A DNA stretch of 56,541 nt, from the NCBI GenBank assembly GCA_016929695.1, contig JAFGII010000004.1, positions 1-56,541 on the forward strand, given 5' to 3'. Positions 35,558 through 45,194 of the stretch are shown in pieces. How positions within the stretch are numbered: the first letter of the stretch is position 1; every line of letters starts with the position of its first letter. The notes under the pieces are model-generated. The model was not told the DNA's origin. It ran no database searches and was given only the letters and a program-made list of their open reading frames with translations. Origin of the DNA: Ignavibacteria bacterium. Its GTDB lineage: Bacteria > Bacteroidota > Ignavibacteria > Tepidaquicellales > Tepidaquicellaceae. The position numbers were made by a program, and so were the translations under genes.

Positions 35558-37666
35558 TTAAATTAATCTTTTTAATATTCTGTTAAGAGTGTCATAAACA
35601 TCGGCGCCCATATAAATAAATTCTTCAATACCTGATGATTTAAAAGTTTCAATCTGTTCTTTCGGATATCCTGCGAGAATAATTAACATACCGGGTGACT
35701 GTTTTTTCACTTCGGCAGAAATTTGCGGAACAAGTTCGGGATATGTTTCATCCGTCGAACAAACCGCGATTGCTTTAGCACCAGATTTAACGGCATCCGA
35801 AACTGCCTCTTTTGCACTTTCATATCCCTTTTCATAAATCACATTAAGACCCGCTACTTCAAGAAATCCTCTCGAAAAATCTGCACGTGCTTTATGCTGT
35901 TTAACAGGACCCATTGCCGCAAGAAAAACCGACGGTGTTTTTCCTGTTTTATCTTTTATATCGTCCGTCACATCTCTCAAAATTTCAAAAATTTCGGATG
36001 ACCTGACGGTTTTTAACGGTTTAATTTTACGTTTTTCAGACGTTTTGAATATATTTTTCGAGATATCTTCGCGGCTACCTCCTGCCATGGCGCATTCTTC
36101 AGAAGCGTCCATAATATTCTTATCTGCAAATACTTTATCTAATTTCACTTCATCAACATTTTTTCTTTCCTTTTTGTATTCATTAAATAATTTCAAGTAT
36201 ATATTAACAAAATCCTGTTCTCTTTCAATAGTTTTCGTTTCCTTAAGATTTGCATACATATTCACACCGACAATCACGGATTTTCTCTTAGCATAATCCT
36301 TAATTCTCTGCAGGTGCACTTTTTCAGTTTCTGTCTGCGGTATATCCTTCAACAACGCTTTAAGCATACCGCCATTTTTTTGTATTTCCGTGAATAACTT
36401 CCAAACAGCCACCACAATCTCAGAAGTCAGGGATTCTATGAAATAAGAACCCCCGGCGGGGTCAATCAATCTATGAAGATGTGATTCCTCCTGAAGAATA
36501 ATTTGCGTGTTTCGGGCGATTCTCATCGAAAATTCATCGGGAAGCCTGAATGTTTCATCAAAAGGATTAGTCTGTATAGCATCTGCGCCGCCAAGAATAG
36601 CAGAGAATGCTTCAGTTGTTGTTCTCAGCATATTTACATAAGGGTCACGGGCAGTCTGGTTATATTTTGAAGTTACAGTAAGTATATCAATTTTCTGAGA
36701 TTTTTCGTTACCGCCGTATTGTTCCGCAATTTTCTGCCACAATATTTTTGCAGCACGAAGTTTTGAAATCTCCATAAAGTAAAAAGAGCCAATACCGAAC
36801 GAAAATCTGATTTTAGATAATACGGAATTTACATTCAATCCTCTATCGAGAAGATTATTGATATAATCAATTGCGGTAGAGAAAGCATAAGCGAGTTCCT
36901 GAACCACAGAAGCACCTGCATTATGATAAGGCAGAGCGCTGATTCCGATAGTTCTCAGATTCACATTATTATCTTCTATCCATTTTGTTGCTTCCGCAAG
37001 ATGATTAAATGATTCTTCTATTGATACAGGCATATTACCATACTGAACAAAACAGCCGTAAGGGTCTGCTAATATACCTCCCGATATTTTTTTCAAGTCT
37101 ATTTTGTTCTTTTTCAGATATGCAACGAAAAGCGCCAGTAAAGGAATATTATTGAAACCTGCATTAATAAAAACAGGGAATTTTGTTAAGTCAATATTTT
37201 TTAATGCTTTGTCAAAATCACGGTAAGAAATTACAGAAAGTCCGTCCCCAAAATCCGAATGTGCATAATGTTCCTTTACGGGTAAATTCAAAAGGGTTAC
37301 GCGGTCAGGATTGATTACTATACAGTTTTGTCCTTTTTCAATTGCTTCAGTAAGTACTTCATTAAATTCCTCCGGAACAGTAAAAGGGATTTCCTGATGA
37401 ATTCCCCAAATATCTTTTAAATATCCATACGAGTTTGTTCCTCTGACATAATTTGGAAGCCCGGGCTTTGAATCTGTAAACGGAATGTTTTCAATATCTT
37501 CTTTATTGTAAATTGGTTTAAGGTCAATACCATCATAAGTTTTTGTTATTAATTTTTTATCGAAGGGCTGACCTTTTAAATCTTTTTCAACGACTTTTTT
37601 CCATTCGTCATAAGATACTTCAGGAAAGCATTGTTTCAGATTAAGTTTTTCCGATAGTTTATCCAT
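35558..37666 (-). CDS. mutA: Methylmalonyl-CoA mutase, small (non-catalytic) subunit
   Basis: This 702-residue protein aligns over its length with the mutase fold: [60 protein letters not shown]. In the cobalamin-domain region, the DxHxxG motif is absent: the equivalent FLAAMGPVKQHKARADFSRGFLEVAGL lacks it. This is the normal state of the MutA subunit in heterodimeric mutases, where only MutB binds B12. It is the first gene of mutA-mutB-meaB-aat. Its 702 residues are longer than the 619-638 typical of MutA, so it keeps most of the second domain. Confidence 0.93.
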   Translation of the reverse strand: MDKLSEKLNLKQCFPEVSYDEWKKVVEKDLKGQPFDKKLITKTYDGIDLKPIYNKEDIENIPFTDSKPGLPNYVRGTNSYGYLKDIWGIHQEIPFTVPEEFNEVLTEAIEKGQNCIVINPDRVTLLNLPVKEHYAHSDFGDGLSVISYRDFDKALKNIDLTKFPVFINAGFNNIPLLALFVAYLKKNKIDLKKISGGILADPYGCFVQYGNMPVSIEESFNHLAEATKWIEDNNVNLRTIGISALPYHNAGASVVQELAYAFSTAIDYINNLLDRGLNVNSVLSKIRFSFGIGSFYFMEISKLRAAKILWQKIAEQYGGNEKSQKIDILTVTSKYNQTARDPYVNMLRTTTEAFSAILGGADAIQTNPFDETFRLPDEFSMRIARNTQIILQEESHLHRLIDPAGGSYFIESLTSEIVVAVWKLFTEIQKNGGMLKALLKDIPQTETEKVHLQRIKDYAKRKSVIVGVNMYANLKETKTIEREQDFVNIYLKLFNEYKKERKNVDEVKLDKVFADKNIMDASEECAMAGGSREDISKNIFKTSEKRKIKPLKTVRSSEIFEILRDVTDDIKDKTGKTPSVFLAAMGPVKQHKARADFSRGFLEVAGLNVIYEKGYESAKEAVSDAVKSGAKAIAVCSTDETYPELVPQISAEVKKQSPGMLIILAGYPKEQIETFKSSGIEEFIYMGADVYDTLNRILKRLI

Positions 37667-37800
37667 AGTAAAATAGTTTATTAATCTTTAAATATCCTAA
37701 TTTAAAAGGAAAGATTAAATTCAAAATTCAGGTCATACAGGTTATTAAGTTTGTGAAAAAAATAACCGCAACGACGTTACGGACGCAACGGGTTACCAAG

Positions 37801-37905
37801 CCGGGGTGACTGTGTGGAAATAGATTGTCAAGCAGTAAAAACGAAAAAAACCTTCCCAAGCCAGAGCTTGGACGGAGTAATTTCGAGTTTTCACACAGTC
37901 TCCGG
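37801..37905. other. Structured intergenic element with nested hairpins
   Basis: GACTGTGTGGAAA (37808-37820) pairs with TTTTCACACAGTC (37888-37900) with one G-U wobble, and CCGG at 37801-37804 can extend the stem to CCGG at 37902-37905. Inside is a perfect hairpin CCAAGC-CAGA-GCTTGG (37856-37871). The 105-base element is GC-richer than the surrounding gap (37667-38083), which has no gene; the remainder is AT-rich apart from TTACGGACGCAACGGG near 37777. It is not followed by a U-tract. Confidence 0.5.
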
Positions 37906-38083
37906 AGCGAATTAACCGGGAAAAAAATTAACTGGCAAAGGTGTCCCGACCCGGAAAACAGATGTGCGATTGCAATTATAATTCACTGTTATTATTACGG
38001 GAGATTTATTATATTTTATACACAATAAAAGGCAGCGGAAGTTAACTAAATAAATTATTTTTAAAACTAAAAAAACAAATACC

Positions 38084-38293
38084 ATGTCTATTGTAAAAGT
38101 AATTGAAGTAATTGCTTCATCGGAAAAAGGCATTGACGATGCAATCAGAAATGCCGTAAAAGAGATATCCAAAACAATTCATAACATTGACTCTGTTTAT
38201 GTAAAGGATATCAAAGTTCATGTAAAAGACAGCAAAGTAACATCATTCGGATGCATTTGTCAGGTTTCATTCAGGGTTGATGAAGTACACTAA
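38084..38293 (+). CDS. Dodecin family protein
   Basis: This 69-residue protein matches the dodecin fold of one helix packed on a three-stranded sheet: VKVIEVIASSEKGIDDAIRNAVKEISKTIHNI, then two strands ending VSFRVDEVH. Classical dodecins form dodecamers that store FMN, riboflavin or lumichrome between a Trp and a Gln. Here the aligned positions are Ser (NIDSVYVK) and Gly (SFGCICQVSF), so flavin stacking in the classical way is unlikely. This is a subfamily variant that is also known from other bacteria. The gene stands alone, with a terminator pair after it. Confidence 0.9.
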   Translation: MSIVKVIEVIASSEKGIDDAIRNAVKEISKTIHNIDSVYVKDIKVHVKDSKVTSFGCICQVSFRVDEVH

Positions 38294-38338
38294 AGTGCAC
38301 CTTTATCCGAAATAAAATAACATTAACATTGTTTCAAC

Positions 38339-38385
38339 TGCAGATGTAATCTGCAATAAAAAAGGCAGACTTAAGGTCTGCCTTT
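38339..38385. terminator. Double hairpin between convergent dodecin and subtilase genes
   Basis: TGCAGAT-GTA-ATCTGCA (38339-38355) is a small perfect hairpin, then AAAGGCAGAC (38361-38370) pairs with GTCTGCCTTT (38376-38385). The second stem is flanked by A-rich sequence on the left and TTTTATTA on the right, so it can act as an intrinsic terminator in both directions. Confidence 0.85.
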
Positions 38386-38413
38386 TATTATTTATTAATT
38401 ATATTACTAAAAA

Positions 38414-41266
38414 TTACTTGACGAGAAGCATTTTCCTAGTAGAAATCAAACCTGAAGATTCAATTCTATAGAAGTACAAACCGCTCGAAAGGTTTTGTGC
38501 ATTGAAAGTTACTTCATAGTAACCTGCATCAAGTTGTTCATTTACCAACACTGATACTTCTTTACCGAGTACGTCAAAGACCTTTATTTTAACCAAATCC
38601 TGTTTTGGTATTGCAAATTTAATCGTTGTATTTGGATTGAACGGATTCGGATAGTTTTGGGATAATTCATATTTAGCCGGTATTTCGGTAGAAATATTTT
38701 TTATTCCTATAGTAGAAGTATATTTCGTTTTTGCATATTGAGTGTTTGTTTTCAGACCTGCAAGAGTGCCGGAATAGACAACTGCAAAACCGACATATTC
38801 AACCTGATTAGGAGCAAGATTAAACGGACCCCCGGATACAACGACACCAGCTCTTCCGGGACCATAGGAGGGAGAGGAGATACCCGTACTTAAAGCAGTA
38901 TATTTTTCAGCCGTCGTCCAGCCGTTAAGGACTTCGGAGGTTACATTGACTGCCCTGAAATTCAGATTATGATTGGTCATCATTGCAAGACCGAGGTAAT
39001 CAGTCGGTGTAGTATTGTTGTGAACAATACCGAGTTTATTTACAGTATCAAGAGTCGCCATATTATCTGTCGATATTCCGTTAGGGCTATAATAAATGTA
39101 GATACCTGCATATAGATTATTCAATGCACTACTTGTTGTATTCTTAATTCCGTACCTCAACAAAATATAATTCTGGTCGTTTGCAGAAGTAAATGCATAA
39201 CTAAAGGCATTTACTTCAACTCCAATTTTATTTGCACCTGCACCATCATCGTTGAATTTGCCTGTTCCGTCCTGATTTGAAACAGTGCCGGGAGTAATAA
39301 TACTGTAAGAATTTAATGCCACAAAATCAGTATCAGAAACGTTAGCCGGGGAAGCACCTCTTCTGCACACATCTGATACCTTAGTATCACTCAAACCTAC
39401 AAGAAGTCCACCTTCGAAAATGTTATTATTGGTACCCGAGCCGATGAATAATCCGTTTCCGTAAGCCTGTGTTTTCTTACCGACCGCACCATCATTAGTT
39501 AATGATAATTTCAGATTATTAATATTATGAGTGGCAAATCCGCTTCTGAATCTGATTGTTAAAGTATTTGCAGTGTTAATTGTATAAGCGGAACTTGAAT
39601 AATCAATTTTAAAGACTACATCTTTATCAAACGGGCAGGTGGATTTCGCTTTAACTCTGAATGTATTTGCGTAAGTTGTACTGAATGACTGATAAAACGC
39701 GAGATTTCCGATGAAAACGGAGTCCTGAACTATTTCAATATCCGTGTCTGCAGTTGTTAATCTGATAGAAATATTATTACCTGCAAGCCAGATATTCCTC
39801 ATAGTAACGGCAATCGGAATAACTTCACCTATATCATATACTTTATCATTATTGCCGTAAACAGAATCCGTATGCATTGAAGAGAGCAGAGACAGAATAG
39901 GTTTATCCGCCACGCACTTAAATGCGTTAATTCTTCCTGTTCCGAGCATACCGACATAAGAAGGGTTAAGGTGATAAATACTGTCAACGCCCAGCAACAA
40001 TCTTTCAACGACCTGAGCCGGAGTCCAAGCAGGATGAGATGCTCTAATAAGAGCAATTGTACCTGAAGTAACGGGGGCTGACATAGATGTACCACTATAC
40101 TGAATATATGAATTATTCCATACTGTACTCAAAATGTTATCACCCGGGGCAGCGCAGTCAACAGATGAATGGTAATTAGAAAATGAAGCCTTCAAGTCAC
40201 TTGAATTTGTAGCGGCAGAGGAAACAACATTATCGTAAGATGCAGGGTATCTTGGAATATTAAGATTTTCATTCCCTGCGGAACCGACTACTACTGTACC
40301 GTTTGCCCAAGCAGTATTCACCACCGTCTGACTATAGGAACTGTAGTATGAACTACCGAAACTGCAGTTAATAACTTTTGCACCGTTTTGATAACAATAA
40401 GTAATACCCTGGTCGGTGTAATATAGACTGCCGCCGGCATCAGGAGTATGTTTTGAAATGAGTAATTTAGATTTAAATCCTATACCTGCACCATGAACAT
40501 TATTATCGGTAACCTGTGAAGCACACCCTGAAACATGCGAGCCGTGGTCATTATCCTGATAATATATATTCGGGTCATTATCGTTATAATAGAAATCCCA
40601 TCCGCGCCAGTCATCAATATAACCGTTTGCATCATCGTCAATACCGTTAGTAGGATTTTCAAGCCAGTTATATTTAATGTTAGCGGCGAGGTCAGGATGA
40701 TCTAAATCACTTCCGGAATCCACAATTCCAATAACAATGTTTGTATCTCCGCGAGTTACATCCCACGCCTGAAATGAGGCAATTTTGTTTATGTGCCACT
40801 GACCTGCTATCAAGGGATCATTAGGAACATAATCGGGAGTATAGACGAAAGAAGGTTCCGCCCAATCTAATAAATTACCGTTAGCACTCAATACATCCGA
40901 TGCAAGTTCAAACGGGTCGATATCAGAACTATATTTTACCATAAAAATCTTCGCAAGTTCTTCATCTCCAATAAACCGTTTTGATGCTGACGCACTTATC
41001 GGGTGTAATTGCTTCACATCATGCACGTCGTATCTTTGAAGTATATTATCAAGTGAATATACACCAAATAAATTGTTATCAAGTATGTTAACCTGCTCTT
41101 TGAATTTTATCACCAGATGTCCTTTCAGATACATCTTTTCATGACCCCTTTTAATAATCTCACCGTTGATTAATTCATAATCTCCGCTATCTTTGAAACC
41201 AAAAAGCGAAAATGAAATTAATAAAACCGTAAGAAGAAGAAAACCAAATTTGAATTGTAATTTCAT
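38414..41266 (-). CDS. Secreted subtilisin-like serine protease (S8) with type IX sorting domain
   Basis: The 950-residue precursor has a signal peptide (about 1-22) and a propeptide to about residue 150. The catalytic domain (about 155-430) has Asp183 in IVDSGSDLDHPD, His241 in DNDHGSHVSG, oxyanion Asn332 in SAGNEN and Ser394 in SGTSMSAP, so the triad is complete. A long beta-rich region with many Thr and Ser residues follows (about 460-860). The Por/type IX sorting domain at the end runs from LSQNYPNPFNPNTTIKFAI to TRKMLLVK. It is an exported protease, probably for extracellular protein breakdown, converging with the dodecin gene at a shared terminator. Confidence 0.95.
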   Translation of the reverse strand: MKLQFKFGFLLLTVLLISFSLFGFKDSGDYELINGEIIKRGHEKMYLKGHLVIKFKEQVNILDNNLFGVYSLDNILQRYDVHDVKQLHPISASASKRFIGDEELAKIFMVKYSSDIDPFELASDVLSANGNLLDWAEPSFVYTPDYVPNDPLIAGQWHINKIASFQAWDVTRGDTNIVIGIVDSGSDLDHPDLAANIKYNWLENPTNGIDDDANGYIDDWRGWDFYYNDNDPNIYYQDNDHGSHVSGCASQVTDNNVHGAGIGFKSKLLISKHTPDAGGSLYYTDQGITYCYQNGAKVINCSFGSSYYSSYSQTVVNTAWANGTVVVGSAGNENLNIPRYPASYDNVVSSAATNSSDLKASFSNYHSSVDCAAPGDNILSTVWNNSYIQYSGTSMSAPVTSGTIALIRASHPAWTPAQVVERLLLGVDSIYHLNPSYVGMLGTGRINAFKCVADKPILSLLSSMHTDSVYGNNDKVYDIGEVIPIAVTMRNIWLAGNNISIRLTTADTDIEIVQDSVFIGNLAFYQSFSTTYANTFRVKAKSTCPFDKDVVFKIDYSSSAYTINTANTLTIRFRSGFATHNINNLKLSLTNDGAVGKKTQAYGNGLFIGSGTNNNIFEGGLLVGLSDTKVSDVCRRGASPANVSDTDFVALNSYSIITPGTVSNQDGTGKFNDDGAGANKIGVEVNAFSYAFTSANDQNYILLRYGIKNTTSSALNNLYAGIYIYYSPNGISTDNMATLDTVNKLGIVHNNTTPTDYLGLAMMTNHNLNFRAVNVTSEVLNGWTTAEKYTALSTGISSPSYGPGRAGVVVSGGPFNLAPNQVEYVGFAVVYSGTLAGLKTNTQYAKTKYTSTIGIKNISTEIPAKYELSQNYPNPFNPNTTIKFAIPKQDLVKIKVFDVLGKEVSVLVNEQLDAGYYEVTFNAQNLSSGLYFYRIESSGLISTRKMLLVK

Positions 41267-41461
41267 AGTTTTAAGATTAATTAAGTATTTTATAAAATTA
41301 ATTATTTCAAACTGCTAAAACAACTAAAAAAGAGAGAGAAATCAAAGTATAGTCATTGTAACTTACAAAGTTTCCTCGAAAGTGTATAAAGAATATTCGA
41401 TATAAATATGTAAAGATATTAAGAGAATTAAATATTAAAATCCGATAATCTTAAAATCTGT

Positions 41462-43318
41462 TTATTCCTCAGTCGGGTTATTTTCATCATCGAACCCGAA
41501 TTTCAGTTTATTTTTTTTAAATATAGTCTTTCTCGGTTCCTTTAGCGGTTCAGGGACAGGTTTTGTAATCACGGGGTTATCCCGGGATTTGTCTAAATCT
41601 TCAAATATACTTTCCCCTGAAGCATCATCAAAGAACATCTTTTTTGTAGGTTTTTTATCCAGAGTTAAATTATATTCTTCTTTTGACCGGGAACCGATAC
41701 CGGAATATTCTTCATAGAAATCATTAATGAAATCAAATCCGTTCCGGAAATTTGTTAATTCCTTAACGTGCCGAGACAAATCATCCAGCCATGAACTTTC
41801 TGCTGAAGCATTATCCCCGAGATCTTCCGTAATGGGAATATTAATCCTTTTTGTTCCGATAATTCTGAATTCACTTTCATCCGTTAATAATTCATTTTGT
41901 AAAACGTCAGGAACGGATTTATTATCTGCATCTGCTTGTCTTCTGAGTTCATCACCTTCAATCCCCAGGGATAATTTATCAACTCTGTCGTGCATCATTC
42001 TTTTTTCTTTAAACTCGTTATACTTTCCCTTTTCAAAAATAATTCCAGATAAATTACTGTTTATTTCATATAACTCACGACGGTTAATATATTCACATTT
42101 ATAATTATTCAAAAAATGAAGACCTCTGTAAAAAATATCCGAAATATCCTTTTCATCAAGATACTCAATAATAAAATCACATATCTTTTCAGAATTAATT
42201 TCGGGTATTACGAGGAAGTTTCTTATATCATTTAGATCGAACATAATAAAACTGGCGAGTTTATTTTTTTCTATCGAGCCGCATATATTGGCAATGCCGA
42301 AAATTTCCGCAGGGTTAGATATAATCATTTTCATAAGGAATTCCGAAGAAATATTCAACCTGCGGACAATATTATTAAATATTTTCAGTTCCGTGAACAC
42401 ACTTTTACCAGTTATTCCCGTACCGATTAAAAGATTAAGTTTTCGGTTAATGAATCTTTCAAATTCGGGTTCCCTAACGGAAAGAGTCAGCCAGTCGGAC
42501 GGCGAGAGCAAAACATTTACTTTATTTTCGCTGATAATATTTAATTCCTCGCTGTTTAAATAAACCGGGTTAGCAAGAATCAGATTAGGAGTAAGCAAAT
42601 CATTATCCCCAAGGGCTTTAATAAATGATTTACCGAATAAATTTCTTAATATATCCGTATTATTTCCTGACTGCATACTTTCAATAACAGCACGTTTATT
42701 TCCTTTCTGAATTGCTTTTCTTACGGAAGCAAGGGAATAATTATTTAAATCGTTTTCATCTTTTAATCCGATACAATGAAATCTTTTAACGCCGAGGCAA
42801 TAATCGCTTATATAATTATCGTAAACCGTAAAAACCAAATCCGGTTTGACGCTAATACTGTTCACGGCATTGGAAGTAAGCAGTTCAGCCGTAATTAATT
42901 TGGAAGATTCATTTATGAATGTCTCCCCGTTCAGGAGCGATTTAATAAAAGAGAGTGAAAATAAATTTATTAAATCCGGATTTACTTTTGATGAAGATAA
43001 ATGCTTTTCAATAAGTCTGAGAGAAATATTTGTTTCTAAATCTTCATAAGTTGACTGACTTAAGAACGGACCTGATAAATGAAAAGTAGAGTTTTTAAAA
43101 GAGTTGAAAAACGATGGAATAATAATCTTATTGACAGCATCATATATATAAACATCCGGAAATTTCTTGTATATTTCTTTATCGGAGTTCAGTTCATTAT
43201 TATAGTCAATATCAAAAATCTTGTTCCCCTTAATTATGACATTATAATATCCCGACCTACTGAAATTATCTAATGTCAGACATAAACCGTTTTTAATAAC
43301 ACTGAATTTATTTTCCAT
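41462..43318 (-). CDS. Amidohydrolase-fold pseudoenzyme with long disordered tail
   Basis: The protein has 618 residues. Residues ~1-430 follow the layout of the ATZ/TRZ/SsnA-type amidohydrolases. KIIIPSFFNSFKNS (65-77) stands where the first strand normally ends in PGFINTHTH. LANPVYLNSEELNIISE (248-264) stands for the usual AHxxxL..EE. LLIGTGITG (297-304) replaces GTD, and NPAEIFGIANICGSIEKNKLASFIMFDL is the typical end region. The metal-binding His pair, the later His (AH to AN) and the catalytic Asp (GTD to GTG) are all missing, so hydrolysis is not expected. The last ~190 residues are charged and low in hydrophobic content. It sits between the subtilase and ispD; its role is unknown. Confidence 0.75.
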   Translation of the reverse strand: MENKFSVIKNGLCLTLDNFSRSGYYNVIIKGNKIFDIDYNNELNSDKEIYKKFPDVYIYDAVNKIIIPSFFNSFKNSTFHLSGPFLSQSTYEDLETNISLRLIEKHLSSSKVNPDLINLFSLSFIKSLLNGETFINESSKLITAELLTSNAVNSISVKPDLVFTVYDNYISDYCLGVKRFHCIGLKDENDLNNYSLASVRKAIQKGNKRAVIESMQSGNNTDILRNLFGKSFIKALGDNDLLTPNLILANPVYLNSEELNIISENKVNVLLSPSDWLTLSVREPEFERFINRKLNLLIGTGITGKSVFTELKIFNNIVRRLNISSEFLMKMIISNPAEIFGIANICGSIEKNKLASFIMFDLNDIRNFLVIPEINSEKICDFIIEYLDEKDISDIFYRGLHFLNNYKCEYINRRELYEINSNLSGIIFEKGKYNEFKEKRMMHDRVDKLSLGIEGDELRRQADADNKSVPDVLQNELLTDESEFRIIGTKRINIPITEDLGDNASAESSWLDDLSRHVKELTNFRNGFDFINDFYEEYSGIGSRSKEEYNLTLDKKPTKKMFFDDASGESIFEDLDKSRDNPVITKPVPEPLKEPRKTIFKKNKLKFGFDDENNPTEE

Positions 43319-43475
43319 ATTACAGTTCTACTATTATAAATTTTTTGTCCGCAAAAAAAATTAATTTCAAACAGCATGCATCAGGCAAATATTTCCCTGA
43401 GATAAAAATCCGAATATCCATTTAACAAAATACACACTGTGCTTTTGTACCGAAATTTCCGGAGGCTTCATATCA

Positions 43476-44147
43476 TTATAACAAATCATTTATATCGGAT
43501 TTCGAAGTTATTTTAATGTTTTCTTTTTCGCCTTTGACTATTTTCACTTTGTATCCTGCGAATTCAACGACGGAAGAATCATCTGTTCCTCTAAATGCTT
43601 TTCTGAATGCATTATTATAAGATTTTTTCAAGATGTCAAGTCTGAAAATCTGAGGAGTTTGAGCGAGAAAAATATTCTCTCTCGGAATTGTTTCAGTGAT
43701 AAAGAGATTTTTCCCAGATATTTTAACGGTGTCGCAAGCACTTACGCACGGAACGGCACAGTTGTATTGAACCGCTTCTTTCATACATTTCCTGATTAAA
43801 GAAGTTGTAACATAAGGTCTGACAGCGTCGTGAACCATAACATATTCATTATTATTATACTCCATCAAATTTAGTGCATTGAAGACAGAATGCTGACGAG
43901 TTTCTCCGCCTTCCGTAAGAAAGATTTCTTTTTTATTGAAATTATTTCTTATTATCAATTTCTCAATGCGCCTGAACTGTTCCTGACGAGCGGATATATA
44001 TATTGAAGTTATTTCTTTGATGTTAATAAATTTTGAGATTGTGAATGCAATAATTTCATTACCGCCGATTTTGAAATATTGTTTAGGTAAGCGAGAACCG
44101 AACCTCATCCCTGTTCCTGACGACGGAATAATTAAGTGAAATCGCAT
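43476..44147 (-). CDS. ispD: 2-C-methyl-D-erythritol 4-phosphate cytidylyltransferase
   Basis: The 223-residue protein matches IspD. It has the nucleotide-binding loop IIPSSGTGMRFGSRLPKQYF (the usual AAGxGxRMG is PSSGTGMRFG here), the MVHDAVRPYVTTSLI motif, and the C-terminal TDDSSVVEFAGYKVKIVKGEKENIKITSKSD. It joins CTP to MEP in the non-mevalonate isoprenoid pathway. It starts 12 bases after the queA stop and lies ahead of the amidohydrolase-fold gene, with which it shares strand. Confidence 0.96.
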   Translation of the reverse strand: MRFHLIIPSSGTGMRFGSRLPKQYFKIGGNEIIAFTISKFINIKEITSIYISARQEQFRRIEKLIIRNNFNKKEIFLTEGGETRQHSVFNALNLMEYNNNEYVMVHDAVRPYVTTSLIRKCMKEAVQYNCAVPCVSACDTVKISGKNLFITETIPRENIFLAQTPQIFRLDILKKSYNNAFRKAFRGTDDSSVVEFAGYKVKIVKGEKENIKITSKSDINDLL

Positions 44148-44159
44148 TTAGTTTCTTTT

Positions 44160-45194
44160 TTAAATTATCATCATAGCATCGCCGTAAGCAAAGAATTTAT
44201 ATTTCTCTTTCATTGCTTTTTTGTACGCCTTCATTATCAAATCTCTTTCTGCAAGCGAACATACAAGCATAAGATGTGTACTTTGCGGCGGATGAAAATT
44301 TGTTATTAATTTATTAACTATATTGACAGACTGAGGAGGATGAATAAATTTATCAGTCCATCCTTTATTCGTTCTCACCTGTTTCCCGGTTATCGTGCTG
44401 GATTCCACTGCTCTCACAACTGACGTCCCTACTGCAATTATATTCTTGTGTTTTGATAATCCTTCATTGATTATGTTCGCATTCTCTTTGGTAATTTCAT
44501 AATATTCAGAATCCATACGGTGTTTCGATAAATCCTCCACTTCTACTATCCTGAATGTACCGAGTCCTATATGAAGAGTGACATAAGCAATTTTCACACC
44601 TTTGTTTTCAATTTTTTTTAATAATTCCTTTGTAAAATGAATTCCCGCCGCCGGTGCCGCAACGGAGCCTATATTTTTTGAGAATATGGACTGATAATAT
44701 TCTTTGTCTTTATCATCAGATTCACGTTTTATGTAAGGCGGTAGTGGAGTCTTACCGAGCTTCTCAATAATTTTTTTGAAATCTTCTTTTATATTAAATC
44801 TGACTATTCTACCCCTCGAAGTCGTATTATCTATTATCTCGCAAAACAGATTTTTATTGAAAAATATCCTGTTACCGATTCTTACTTTCCTCGCGGGGTC
44901 AACAACCACATCCCAAATATTCTCCTCTTTTGACAATTGTCTTAATAAAAAAACTTCTATTTTTGCTTTCGTTTTCTCCTTTGTCCCGAATAATCTCGAA
45001 GGAAAAACTTTTGAATCATTAAGTACCAAAACATCACCGCTGTTGAGATAATTTATAACGTTCTTGAATTTTTTTGTCTCCAGAGTCTGTTTTTCATTAT
45101 CAACAATCATAAGTTTACAGCCGTCACGGGGAATTTTCGGAACTTTTGCGATAATATTTTTTGGATATTGGTATTTGAACTGTGATAATTTCAT
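44160..45194 (-). CDS. queA: S-adenosylmethionine:tRNA ribosyltransferase-isomerase
   Basis: With a start at ATG 45194 the protein is 344 residues (MKLSQFKYQYPKNIIA), as in other QueA proteins that begin MKLSDFDYxLP. A TTG at 45230 would add 12 residues not seen in the family. Signatures are HIGLGTFRIVEVEDLSKHRMDSEYYEI, AAPAAGIHFTKELL, and the end region ITNFHPPQSTHLMLV, FFAYGDAMMI. QueA transfers the ribosyl part of SAM to 7-aminomethyl-7-deazaguanine in tRNA to make epoxyqueuosine. ispD follows 12 bases on. Confidence 0.95.
   Translation of the reverse strand: MKLSQFKYQYPKNIIAKVPKIPRDGCKLMIVDNEKQTLETKKFKNVINYLNSGDVLVLNDSKVFPSRLFGTKEKTKAKIEVFLLRQLSKEENIWDVVVDPARKVRIGNRIFFNKNLFCEIIDNTTSRGRIVRFNIKEDFKKIIEKLGKTPLPPYIKRESDDKDKEYYQSIFSKNIGSVAAPAAGIHFTKELLKKIENKGVKIAYVTLHIGLGTFRIVEVEDLSKHRMDSEYYEITKENANIINEGLSKHKNIIAVGTSVVRAVESSTITGKQVRTNKGWTDKFIHPPQSVNIVNKLITNFHPPQSTHLMLVCSLAERDLIMKAYKKAMKEKYKFFAYGDAMMII

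Noticed and set aside
35535-35560. Hairpin TTCGCT-AC-AGCGAA between mutA and mutB
   Set aside because: Six pairs with a 2-base loop cannot fold well; most likely chance inside the operon.
37825-38028. 67-codon plus-strand frame
   Set aside because: It runs through the nested-hairpin element and has no protein-like features.
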